64,000 nt of DNA from Luzula sylvatica (Eukaryota; Streptophyta; Magnoliopsida; Poales; Juncaceae). A program made the translations under genes and the position numbers. Location: the NCBI GenBank assembly GCA_946800325.1, contig OX326959.1, positions 19,684,862 through 19,748,861 of the forward strand, given 5' to 3'. Under the pieces are notes generated by a model. That model ran no database searches. It saw only the letters and a list, made by a program, of their open reading frames with translations, and was not told where the DNA came from. This document shows, piece after piece, positions 50,811-63,847 of the stretch (position 1 is the stretch's first letter; each line of letters opens with the position of its first letter).

Positions 50811-51491
50811 CACTAGCTAACTAACTAACTAACTAATTAACTAACTTACTAACTAACTACCTTCATACATACCTATTAACTAACTAATTAACTAACTACC
50901 TAACTTACTAATTAACTAACTACCTTCCTACAAACCCACTAACTACACAACTAACTAATTGAGTAACTAACTAACTAACTAACTAACAATTTTCCTACAT
51001 ACATATTAACTACCTTCCGACATACCCATTATCTAACTAACTAAATAACTAACTAGCTAACTAATGGACTAACTATTCAACTAACTTACTAATAGCTAAC
51101 TAAATAACCAACTCAATAACTAACAAATTAATTAACTAACCATTTAACTAACAAACTAACTAACTACTGGCTAACTAACTAACTAACTGATTAACTAACT
51201 AACTCACTAACTAACTAACTAACTAACTAACTACTAGCTCACAAACTAACTAACTAACTAACTAATTAACTAACTAATTAACTAATTAACTAACTTACTA
51301 ACTAACTAATTAGCCAATTCATTAGTGAACTAACTAACTAACTAACTACCTTCATACATACCTATTAGCAAACTAACTAATTACCTACCTGACTAACTAA
51401 TTACTTAACTACCTTCCTACAAACCTACTAACTAACTAAATATCTAACTAATTAACTAACTAACTAACTAACTATCTTCCTACGTACCTAT

Positions 51492-51526
<35 letters not shown>

Positions 51527-51568
51527 TTAATTAACCAATCAACTAACTAACTACCTTCCTACAAACCC

Positions 51569-51601
<33 letters not shown>

Positions 51602-51687
51602 CTTCCTACATACCTATTAACTAACTATATAACAAACTAACTAACTAACGAACTAATTAACTACCTTCCTACATACCCACCAACTAC

Positions 51688-51738
<51 letters not shown>

Positions 51739-51810
51739 CTAGCTAACTAACTAACTAATTAATTGAATAACTAACTAATTAACTAACTAATTAACTAACT
51801 TACTAATAGA

Positions 51811-51857
<47 letters not shown>

Positions 51858-52099
51858 TTAACTTTTTATTTAACTAACTCACTAACTACCTTCTTATATA
51901 CATATTAACTAACTAATAAACTAACTAACTAACTAATTAATTTACTAACTAACTAACTAGCTACCTTCCTACATACCCACTAACTAACTAATTTGCTTAC
52001 TAATTAACAAACTAACTAACTAAATTAACTAACTACTTAACTGGCTAACTAACTACTAGCAAATTATCTAACTAACTTACGACCTTTTTACATACCTAT

Positions 52100-52133
<34 letters not shown>

Positions 52134-52791
52134 CTAGATAACTAACTAACTAACAAATTAACTAACTAACAAATTAACTAACTAACTAAGTAACTAACTA
52201 ATTAACTAACTAATAGCTAACTAACTAACTAACTAACGAATTAGCTGACTAATTAACTAACTAACTAACTAACTAACTAGCTATCTTCCGAAAATTCCGA
52301 CTAACTAACTAACTTATTAACAAACAAACTAATTAATAACGAAAAAATTAACAGACTAACTAAATACTTACTAACTAACTAACTAAGTAATAAACTAACT
52401 AACGAACTAACTAACTAAAAGCTAACTAACTAACTAACTAAATAACTAAGTAACTGATTAAATAACTAACTAACTAACTAGCCAAATAACTAACCAACAA
52501 ACTAACAAACTAACTAACTACATACCCACTAACTAACTAGCTAACTAACAAATTAACTAACTAATTAACTAACTAACTAACTAACTAACTAGTGACTATC
52601 TAACTAGCTAGCTAGCTAGCTAGCTAACTAACTAACTAACTAACTAACTACCTACCTTCATGCATACCCACTAACAAACAAACAAACTAACGAAATAATT
52701 GACAAACTAATTATCTAACTAATAAACTAACTCACAATCTTACTAACTAACTACTACCTAACAAACTAACTAACTAACTAACTAATTAATA
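47508..52791 (+). repeat. (CTAA)n array
   Basis: It parallels 35645-40749 throughout; the TAGTGACTATCTAACTAGC anchor is at 40548 and 52590. It ends in AATTAATAGGCGGG. Confidence 0.93.
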
Positions 52792-53062
52792 GGCGGGATT
52801 TACAAATCCCGCCAAAAACACAATTGGCGTGATTTGCAAATCCCGCCAAAAACACAATAGGCGGGATTTGCAAATCCCGCCAAAAAGACAATAGGCGGGA
52901 ATTACAAATCCCGCCAAAAACACAATAGGCGGGATTTACAAATCACGCCAAAAACACAATAGGCGGGATTTGCAAATCCCGCCAAAACACAGTTGGCGGG
53001 ATTTGCAAATCCCGCCTAAAAGACAATAGGCGAGATTTCGAAATCCCGCCAAAAACACAATT
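52792..53062. repeat. 34-bp palindromic satellite, 8 monomers
   Basis: It is the shortest copy of the satellite block in the higher-order unit and keeps the AAAACACAGTTGG monomer and the terminal TTCGAAAT variant. Confidence 0.95.
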
Positions 53063-53241
53063 GACATGACCTGACAGGACATTACAGGACAGGGATCAAC
53101 ATGACATGACAGGACACGACAAGACACGACATGACAGGACATGACATGACAAGACATTACAGGAAAGGACATGGCAGGAGATGACAGGACCCGACATGAC
53201 AGGACATGACAAGACAAGACACGACACGACACGACATGACA
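53063..53241. repeat. (GACAN)n array, 179 bp
   Basis: It has the same entry, order and exit as 41191-41379, about ten bases shorter through loss of pentamers near the end. Confidence 0.95.
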
Positions 53242-53389
53242 CTAACTAATTAACTAACTAACTAACTAACTAGCTAACTAACGGATTAACTAACTAACTA
53301 TCAATCTAGCCAGATAACTAACTAACTGACTAACTTACAAACTACTTACCCACTAACTAACTAACTAACTAACAAATTAACTAACAAAT

Positions 53390-53421
<32 letters not shown>

Positions 53422-53779
53422 AAATAACTTGCTAACTAGCTAGCTACCTAGCTAGATGACTAACTAACTAACTAACTACCTACCTTCATGCATACCCACT
53501 AACTAACTAACTAACTAACGAACTAATTAACTAACTAATTATCTAACTAATTAACTAACTAACTATCTGACTAACTAACTACTTGCTAACTAACTAACTA
53601 ACTAACTAATTAACTAACTAATTACTAACTAATTAACTAACTAACTAACTAACTAATTAACTAACTAACTAACAAGCCAAATAACTAACTAACTGACTAG
53701 CTAACTAACAAACAAACAAACAAATTTAGCTAACTGTTTAACTAACTAACTAACTAAATAACTAACTAATTAACTAATT
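53242..53779 (+). repeat. (CTAA)n array, cut short by satellite
   Basis: It begins like 41380 but after 536 bp it breaks at AATTAACTAATTGGCGGG into satellite. The same break is used at 56546. Confidence 0.93.
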
Positions 53780-55839
53780 GGCGGGATTTGCAAATCCCGC
53801 CAAAAAGACAATTGGCGGGATTTGCAAATCCCGCCAAAAACACCATAGGCGGGATTTACAAATCCCGCCAAAAAGACAATAGGCGGGATTTGGAAATCCC
53901 GCCAAAAACACAGTAGGCGGGATTTGCAAATCCCGCCAAAAAGACAATAGACGGGATTTGCAAATCCCGCCAAAAACACAATAGGCGGGTTTTGTAAATC
54001 CCGCCAAAATGACAATAGGCAGGATTTGTAAAACCCGCCAAAAACACAATTGGCGGGATTTACAAATCCCGCCAAAACCACAATAGGCGGGATTTACAAA
54101 TCCCGCCAAAAACACAATAGGCGGGATTTGCAAATCCCGCCAAAAAGAAAATAGGCGGGATTTGCAAATCCCGCCAAAAACACAATAGGCGGGATTTGCA
54201 AATCCCGCCAAAAACACAATAGGCGGGATTTGCAAATCCCGCCAAAAACACAATAGGCGGGATTTCCAAATCCCGCCAAAAACACAAATGGCCCCGCCAA
54301 GAACACAATAGGCGGGATTTGCAAATCCCGCCAAAAACACAATAGGCGGGATTTACAAATCCCGCCAAAAACACAATAGGCGGGATTTGCAAATCCCGCC
54401 AAAAAGACAATTGGCGGGATTTGCAAATCCCGCCAAAAAGACAATAGGCGGGAATTGAAAATCCCGCCAAAAACACAATAGGCGGGATTTGCAAATCCCG
54501 CCAAAAAGACAATAGGCGGGATTTACAAATCCCGCCAAAAACACAATAGGCGGGATTTGCAAATCCCGCCAAAAAGACAATTGGCGGGATTTGCAAATCC
54601 CGCCAAAAAGACAATAGGCGGGAATTGAAAATCCCGCCAAAAACACAATAGGCGGGATTTACAAATCCCGCCAAAAAGACAATAGGCGGGATTTACAAAT
54701 CCCGCCAAAAACACAATAGGCGGGAATTGAAAATCCCGCCAAAAACACAATTGGCGGGATTTACAAATCCCGCCAAAAACACAATAGGCGGGATTTGCAA
54801 ATCCCGCCAAAAAGACAATTGGCGGGATTTGCAAATCCCGCCAAAAACACAATAGGCGGGATTTGCAAATCCCGCCAAAAACACAATAGGCAGGATTTGC
54901 AAATCCCGCCAAAAAGACAATTGGCGGGATTTGCAAATCCCGCCAAAAAGACAATAGGCGGGAATTGAAAATCCCGCCAAAAACACAATAGGCGGGATTT
55001 GCAAATCCCGCCAAAAAGACAATAGGCGGGATTTACAAATCCCGCCAAAAACACAATAGGCGGGAATTGAAAATCCCGCCAAAAACACAATTGGCGGGAT
55101 TTACAAATCCCGCCAAAAACACAATAGGCGGGATTTGAAAATCCCGCCAAAAACACAATAGGCGGGATTTGAAAATCACGCCAAAAACACAATAGGCGGG
55201 ATTTGGAAATCACGCCAAAAAGACAATAGGCGGGATTTGCAAATCCCGCCAAAAACACAATAGGCGGGATTTGCAAATCCCGCCAAAAAGACAATTGGCG
55301 GGATTTGCAAATCCCGCCAAAAAGACAATTGGCGGGATTTGCAAATCCCGCCAAAAAGACAATAGGCCGGATTTGAAAATCCCGCCAAAAAGACAATAGG
55401 CGGGATTTACAAATCCCGCCAAAAACACAATAGGCGGGAATTACAAATCCCGCCAAAAACACAATTGGCGGGATTTGCAAATCCCGCCAAAAACACAATA
55501 GGCGGGATTTGCAAATCCCGCCAAAATCACAATAGGCGGGATTTGCAAATCCCGCCAAAAACACAATAGGCGGGATTTGCAAATCCCGCCAAAAACACAA
55601 TAGGCGGGATTTGCAAATCCCGCCAAGAACACAATAGGCGGGATTTGCAAATCCCGCCAAGAACACAATAGGCGGGATTTGCAAATCCCGCCAAAATCAC
55701 AATAGGCGGGATTTGCAAATCCCGCCAAAAACACAATAGGCGGGATTTGCAAATCCCGCCAAAACACAGTTGGCGGGATTTGCAAATCCCGCCAAAAAGA
55801 CAATAGGCGAGATTTCGAAATCCCGCCAAAAACACAATT
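53780..55839. repeat. 34-bp palindromic satellite, about 60 monomers, highly regular
   Basis: Monomers keep exact 34-bp register over long stretches. GGAATTGAAAAT variants at 54451, 54621, 54723, 54961 and 55063 are separated by 170, 102, 238 and 102 bp, all multiples of 34, and reveal a 10-monomer (340-bp) repeat. One collapsed monomer (GGCCCCGCC) lies at about 54291. Confidence 0.96.
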
Positions 55840-56028
55840 GACATGACCTGACAGGACATTACAGGACAGGGATCAACATGACATGACAGGACACGACAAG
55901 ACACGACATGACAGGACAGGACATGACAAGACATTACAGGAAAGGACATGACAGGAGATGACAGGACCCGACATGACAGGACATGACAAAACAAGACACG
56001 ACAAGACACGACACAATACGACATGACA
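55840..56028. repeat. (GACAN)n array, 189 bp
   Basis: It is the fourth copy with the standard entry and the exit into CTAA. It starts 2777 bp after the previous one. Confidence 0.95.
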
Positions 56029-56176
56029 CTAACTAATTAACTAACTAACGAACTAACTAGCTAACTAACGGATTAACTAACTAACTATCAATCTAGCCAG
56101 ATAACTAACTAACTGACTAACTTACAAACTACATACCCACTAACTAACTAACTAACTAACAAATTAACTAACAAAT

Positions 56177-56208
<32 letters not shown>

Positions 56209-56547
56209 AAATAACTTGCTAACTAGCTAGCTACCTAGCTAGATGACTAACTAACTAACTAACTACCTACCTTCATGCATACCCACTAACTAACTAACTA
56301 ACTAACGAACTAATTAACTAACTAATTATCGAACTAATTAACTAACTAACTATCTGACTAACTAACTACTTGCTAACAAACTAACTAACTAACTAACTAA
56401 TTAACTAACTAACTAACTAACTAATTAACTAACTAACTAACAAGCCAAATAACTAACTAACTGACTAGCTAACTAACAAACAAACAAACTAATTTAGCTA
56501 ACTGTTTAACTAACTAACTAACTAAATAACTAACTAATTAACTAATT
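56029..56547 (+). repeat. (CTAA)n array, cut short by satellite
   Basis: It is a near copy of 53242-53779 with the same TGTTTAACTAACTAAC and AATTAACTAATTGGCGGG ending. Confidence 0.93.
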
Positions 56548-57600
56548 GGCGGGATTTGCAAATCCCGCCAAAAAGACAATTGGCGGGATTTGCAAATCCC
56601 GCCAAAAAGACAATAGGCGGGATTTGCAAATCCCGCCAAAAACACCATAGGCGGGATTTACAAATCCCGCCAAAAAGACAATAGGCGGGATTTGGAAATC
56701 CCGCCAAAAACACAATAGGCGGGATTTGCAAATCCCGCCAAAAAGACAATAGACGGGATTTGCAAATCCCGCCAAAAACACAATAGGAGGGATTTGTAAA
56801 TCCCGCCAAAATGACAATATGCGGGATTTGTAAATCCCGCCAAAAACACAATTGGCGGGATTTACAAATCCCGCCAAAAACACAATAGGCGGGATTTACA
56901 AATCCCGCCAAAAACACAATAGGCGAGATTTGCAAATCCCGCCAAAAAGAAAATACGCGGGATTTGCAAATCCCGCCCAAAACACAATAGGCGGGATTTG
57001 CAAATCCCGCCAAAAACACAATAGGCGGGATTTGCAAATCCCGCCAAAAACACAATAGGCGGGATTTGCAAATCCCGCCAAAATCACAATAGGCGGGATT
57101 TGCAAATCCCGCCAAAAACACAATAGGCGGGATTTGCAAATCCCGCCAAAAACACAATAGGCGGGATTTGCAAATCCCGCCAAAATCACAATAGGCGGGA
57201 TTTGCAAATCCCGCCAAAAACACAATAGGCGGGATTTGCAAATCCCGCCAAAAACACAATAGGCGGGATTTGCAAATCCCGCCAAAAACACAATAGGCGG
57301 GATTTGCAAATCCCGCCAAAAACACAATTGGCGGGATTTGCAAATCCCGCCAAAAAGACAATTGGCGGGATTTGCAAATCCCGCCAAAAACACAATATGC
57401 GGGATTTGCAAATCCCGCCAAAAAGACAATAGGCGGGATTTACAAATCCCGCCAAAAACACAATAGGCGGGAATTGAAAATCCCGCCAAAAACACAATAG
57501 GCGGGATTTGCAAATCCCGCCAAAAAGACAATAGGCGGGATTTACAAATCCCGCCAAAAACACAATAGGCGGGAATTGAAAATCCCGCCAAAAACACAAT
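56548..57600. repeat. 34-bp palindromic satellite, about 31 monomers
   Basis: The first monomers repeat those at 53780, including a CACCATAGG linker. It ends abruptly at AACACAAT, joined to ACCAAACTACC with no GACAN block, unlike most other satellite right-hand ends. Confidence 0.95.
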
Positions 57601-57686
57601 ACCAAACTACCAAACTTACAAACTACCAAACTTACAAACTACATACCCACTAACTACCTAACTAACTAACAAATTAACTAACAAAT

Positions 57687-57718
<32 letters not shown>

Positions 57719-58200
57719 AAATAACTTGCTAACTAGCTAGCTACATAGCTAGATGACTAACTAACTAACTAACTACCTACCTTCATGCATACCCACTAAC
57801 TAACTAACTAACTAACGAACTAATTAACTAACTAATTATCTAACTAATTAACTAACTAACTATCTGACTAACTAACTACTTGCTAACTAACTAACTAACT
57901 AACTAATTAACTAACTAATTACTAACTAATTAACTAACTAACTAACTAACTAATTAACTTACTAATTACTAACTAATTAACTAACTAACTAACTAATTAA
58001 CTAACTAACTAACAAGCCAAATAACTAACTAACTGACTAGCTAACTAACAAACAAACAAACTAATTTAGCTAACTGTTTAACTAACTAACTAACTAAATA
58101 ACTAACTAATTAACTAACTGACTACTAGCTAACTAACAAACTAACTAACTGATTAACAAACTAACTTACTAACTAACTAACTACTAGCTCACTAACTAAC

Positions 58201-58232
<32 letters not shown>

Positions 58233-58572
58233 AAATTAACGAACTAACTAACTAACTAACTAACTAACAAACTAACCACTAGCTAACTAACTAACAAACT
58301 AACTAATTAACTAACTTACTAACTAACTACCTTCATACATACCTATTAACTAACTAATTAACTAACTACCTAACTTACTAATTAACTAACTACCTTCCTA
58401 CAAACCCACTAACTAACCAACTAACTAATTAAGTAAGTAACTATCTACCTAACAAACAATTTTCATACATACCTATTAACTTACTGACTAACTAATTAAC
58501 TAACTAACTAACTACCTACCAACCTTCCCACATACCCACTAACTAACTAACTAAATAACTAACTAACAAACT

Positions 58573-58613
<41 letters not shown>

Positions 58614-58787
58614 ATAATTGACTAACTAACAAACTAACTAACTAACAAATAGATAACTAACTAACTAACAATTTAACTAACTAACTTCCTTCTTATATAC
58701 ATATTAACAAACTAACAAACAAAGAAACTAACTAACTAACTAATTAACTAACTAACTAACTAACTAGCTACCTTCCTACATACCCAC
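57601..58787 (+). repeat. (CTAA)n array, missing its left end
   Basis: It starts at ACCAAACTACCAAACTTACA, which corresponds to a point about 90 bp inside the CTAA block at 41380. From there it parallels that block to the ACATACCCAC flip. Confidence 0.93.
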
Positions 58788-59413
58788 TTAGTTAGCTAGT
58801 AGTTAGTTAGTTAGTTAAATAGTTAGTCCATTAGTTTGTTAATTAGTTTGTTAGTTAGTTAGATATTGGGTATGTAGGAAGGTAAGTAGTTAGTTAGTTG
58901 GCTAATCAGTTAGTTAGTTAGTTTATTAGTTAGTGGGTATGTACGAAGGTACTTAGTTAGTTAGTTAGTTAGTTATGTTGTTTGTTAATTAGTTAGTAAG
59001 TTAGTTAGTTAGTTAATATTTATGTAAGAAGGTAGTTAGTTAGATAGTTAGATAGTTAGGTAATTAGTTAGTTTGTTAGTTAGTTATCTAGTAGTTAGTT
59101 AGTTAGTTAGGGAGTTAGTTAGTGAATATGTATGTTGGAAGGAAGTTAGTTAGTCGGTTAGTTAGCTAGTAGTAAGTTATCTAGTTAGTTAGTTAATTAG
59201 ATAGTTAGTTAGTTAGCAAATTAATTAGTTAGTGGGTATGTAGGAAGGTAGCTAGTTAGTTACTTATTTAATTAGTTAGTTAGTTAGTTAGTTAGTAAGT
59301 TAGTTTGTTAATATGTATATAAGAAGGAAGTTAGTTAGTTAAATTGTTAGTTAGTTAGTTAGTTATCTATTAGTTAGTTAGTTAGTTAGTTAGTTAGTCA
59401 ATTAGTTAGTTAT

Positions 59414-59449
<36 letters not shown>

Positions 59450-60346
59450 CTAGTAGTTTGTTAGTTAGTTATTTAGTTAGTTAGTTAGTGGGTATGTAGG
59501 AACGTAGGTAGTTAGTTAGTTAGTTAGTTAATTAGTTAGTTTTATAGTTAGTTAGTTAGTTAATAGGTATGTAGGAAAATTGTTAGTTAGTTAGTTAGTT
59601 AGTTAGTTACTTAATTAGTTAGTTGTTTAGTTAGTGGGTTTGTAGGAAGGTAGTTAGTTAATTAGTAAGTTAGGTAGTTAGTTAATTAGTTAGTTAATAG
59701 GTATGTATGAAGGTAGTTAGTTAGTAAGTTAGTTAATTAGTTAGTTAGTTAGTTAGCTAGTGGTTAGTTAGTTAGTTAGTTAGTTAGTTAGTAAGTTAAT
59801 TAGTTAGTTAGTTAGTTAGTTAGCTAGTTAGTTAGTTACTTAGTTAGTGACTTAGTTAGTTAGTGAGCTAGTAGTTAGTTAGTTAGTTAATAAGTTAGTT
59901 TGTTAATCAGTTAGTTGGTATGTTAGTTAGCTAGTAGTTAGTTAGTTATTTAGTTAGTTAGTTAGTTAGTTAGTTAAACAGTTAGCTAATTAGTTTGTTT
60001 GTTTGTTAGTTAGTTAGTTAGTCAGTTAGTTAGTTAGTGGGTATGTAGTTTGTTAGTTAGTAAGTTAGTTAGTTAGTTAGTTAGTTAGTTATTTGGCTAG
60101 TTAGTTAGTTAGTTCGTTAGTTTGATAGCTAGTAGTTAGATAGTCAGTTAGTTAGTTAGTCAGATAGTTAGTTAGTTAATTAGTTAGATAATTAGTTAGT
60201 TAAATAGTTCGATCGTTTGTTAGTTAGTTAGTGGGTATGCATGAAGGTAGTTAGTTAGTTAGATAGTTAGTTAGTTAGCTAGCTAGCTAGGTAGTCAGTC
60301 ATTAGTTAATTAGTTAGTTAGATAGTTAGTTAATGGGTATGTAGTC

Positions 60347-60387
<41 letters not shown>

Positions 60388-62500
60388 TTTGTCTAGTTAG
60401 TTAGTTAGTTAGATAATCAGCTAGTTAGTTAGTTAGTTAGTTAGCTAGTAGTTAGTTAGTTAGTTAGATAGTTAGTAAATTAGTTAGTTAGCTAGTAGTT
60501 AGTTAGTTAGTTAAATAGTTAGTTAATTAGTTAGTCAATTAGTTTGTTAGTTAGTTAGTTAGATAGTGGTATGTAGGAAGGTAGTTTGTTAGTTAGTTGC
60601 CTAGTTAGTTAGTTTGTTAGTTAGTTAGTTAGTTAGTTAGTTAGTGGGTATGTACGAAGGTACTTAGTTAGTTAGTTAGTTAGTTAGTTAGTTGGGTTGT
60701 TAGTTAATTAGTTAGTTAGTTAGTTAATATTTATGTAAGAAGGTTGTTGGTTAGATAGTTAGATATTTAGTTAATTAGTTAGTTAGTTATCTAGTAGTTA
60801 GTTAATTAGTTAGTTAGTTAATAGGTATGTTGGAAGGTAGTTAGTTAGTCGGTTAGTCAGCTAGTAGTAAGTTAGCTATTTAGTGAGTTAATTAGTTGGT
60901 TAGTTAGTTAGTAAATTAATTAGTTTGTGGGTATATAAAAAGGTACGTAGGTAGCTAGTTAGTTAGTTAATTAGTTAGTTAGTTACTTAGTTAGTTAGTT
61001 AGTTAATATGTATATAAGAAGGAAGTTAGTTAGTTAAATAGTTAGATAGTTAGTTAGTTATCTATTAGTTAGTTAGTTAGTTAGTTAGTTAGTCAATTAG
61101 TTAGTTATTTAGTTAGTTAGTTAGTCAGCTAGTAGTTAGTTATTTAGTTCGTTAGTTAGTGGGTATGCAGGAAGGTAGGTAGTTAGTTAGTTAGTTAGTT
61201 AGCTACTTAGCCAGTGGTCAGTTAGTTAGTTATGTAGTTAATTAGTTAGTTAATTAGTTAATTAGTTAGTGGGTATGTAGTTAGTTGGTTAGTTAGTAAG
61301 TTAGTTAGTTATCTAGTAGTTAGTTAGTTAGTTAATTAGTTAGTTAGTTAGTCAATATGTATGTAGAAAGGTAGTTAGTTAGTTAGTTAGTTAGTTTGCT
61401 AATAGTTAGTTAGTTAGTTAGTTCATTAGTTAGTTAGTTAGTGAGTTAGTTAGTAAACTAGTTAGGAAGTGGGTATATTAGGAAGGTAGCTGGTTAGTTA
61501 GTCAGTTAGCTAATTAGATTGTTAGTTAGTTTGTTAGCTAGTTAGTTGGTTAATATGTATATAAGAAGGATGTTAGTTATTTAAGTTAAATAAAAGGGTT
61601 AATAGTTAGTTAGTTAGTTAGGTAGTTAGTTAGTTAGTGGGTATGTAGGAAGGTAGTTAGTTAGTTAGTCAGTCGGTTCGTTAGTTAGTTAGTTAGTTAG
61701 TTAGTTAGGTTGTTAATAGGTATGTAGGAAAATAGTTAGTTAGTTAGTCAGTTTGTTACTTAATTAGTTAGTTGGTTAGTTAGTGGGTTTGTAGGAAGGT
61801 AGTTAGTTAATTAGTAAGTTAGGTAGTTACTTAATTGGTTAGTTAATAGGTATGTATGAAGGTAGTTAGTAAGTAAGTTAGTTAATTAGTTAGATAGTAA
61901 GCTAGGGGTTAGTTAGTTAGTTAGTTAGTAAGTTAGTTAGTTAGTTAATTTAGTTTATTAGTTCGTTAATTAGTTAGTTAGTTAGTTAGTTAGCTTGTTA
62001 GTAAGTTAGTTAGTTAGTTAGTGAGCTAGTAGTTAGTTAGTTAGTTAGTTAGTTAGTAAGTTAGTTTGTTAATCAGTTAGTTAGCTAGTAGTTAGTTAGT
62101 GAATTAGTTAGTTATTTAGTTAGATAGTTAGTTAAACAGTTGGCTAATTAGTTTGTTTGTTTGTTAGTTAGTTTGTTAGTTAGTGGGTATGTAGTCAGTT
62201 AGTTAGTTAGATAGTTAGTTAGTTATTTGGCTAGTTAGTTAGTTAGTTAGTTAATTAGTTAGTTAGTTAGTTAGTTAGTCAATTAGTTAGTTAGTTAGTT
62301 AATTAGTTAGTTAATTAGTTAGTTAGTTAGTTAGGTAGTAGTTAGTTAGTAAGATTGTGAGTTAGTTTATTAGTTAGATAATTAGTTTGTCAATTAGTTC
62401 GTTAGTTAGTTTGTTTGTTAGTGGGTATGCATGAAGGTAGGTAGTTAGTTAGTTAGTTAGTTAGTTAGCTAGCTAGTTATCTAGCTAGTTAGATAGTCAC

Positions 62501-62534
<34 letters not shown>

Positions 62535-62644
62535 ATTTGTTAGTTAATTTGTTAGTTAGCTAGTTAGTTAGTGGGTATGTAGTTAGTTAGTTTGTTAGTT
62601 TGTTGGTTAGTTATTTGGCTAGTTAGTTAGTTAGTTATTTAATC

Positions 62645-62686
<42 letters not shown>

Positions 62687-63183
62687 CTTTTAGTTAGTTA
62701 GTTAGTTAGTTAGTTTATTACTTAGTTAGTTAGTTAGTAAGTATTTAGTTAGTCAGTTAATTTTTTCGTTATTAATTAGTTTGTTTGTTAATAAGTTAGT
62801 TAGGTAGTCGGAATTTTCGGAAGGTAGCTAGTTAGTTAGTTAGTTAGTTAGTTAATTAGTCAGCTAATTCGTTAGTTAGTTAGTTAGTTAGCTATTAGTT
62901 AGTTAATTAGTTAGTTACTTAGTTAGTTAGTTAATTTGTTAGTTAGTTAATTTGTTAGTTAGTTAGTTATCTAGTAGTTAGTTAGTTAGTTAGTTAGTTA
63001 GTTAATAGGTATGTAAAAAGGTCGTTAGTTAATTTAGTTAGTTAGTTTGTTAGTTAGTTAGTGGGTATGTAGGAAGGTAGCTAGTTAGTGAGTTAGTAAA
63101 TTAATTAGTTAGTTAGTTAGTTTATTAGTTAGTTAATATGTATATAAGAAAGTAGTTAGTGAGTTAGTTAAATAAAAAGTTAA

Positions 63184-63226
<43 letters not shown>

Positions 63227-63298
63227 TCTATTAGTAAGTTAGTTAGTTAGTTAGTTAATTAGTTAGTTATTCAATTAATTAGTTAGTTAGTTAGCTAG

Positions 63299-63365
<67 letters not shown>

Positions 63366-63451
63366 GTAGTTGGTGGGTATGTAGGAAGGTAGTTAATTAG
63401 TTCGTTAGTTAGTTAGTTTGTTATATAGTTAGTTAATAGGTATGTAGGAAG

Positions 63452-63488
<37 letters not shown>

Positions 63489-63815
63489 GGGTTCGTAGGA
63501 AGGTAGTTAGTTAGTTAGTTAGTTAATTAATTAGTTAGTTAGTTAGTTAGTTAGTTAATAGGTACGTAGGAAGATAGTTAGTTAGTTAGTTAGTTAATTA
63601 GTTAGATATTTAGTTAGTTAGTAGGTTTGTAGGAAGGTAGTTAAGTAATTAGTTAGTCAGGTTGGTAATTTGTTAGTTTGCTAATATGTATGTATGAAGG
63701 TAGTTAGTTAGTTAATTAGTTCACTAATGAATTGGCTAATTAGTTAGTTAGTAAGTTAGTTAATTAGTTAATTAGTTAGTTAATTAGTTAGTTAGTTAGT
63801 TAGTTTGTGAGCTAG

Positions 63816-63847
<32 letters not shown>

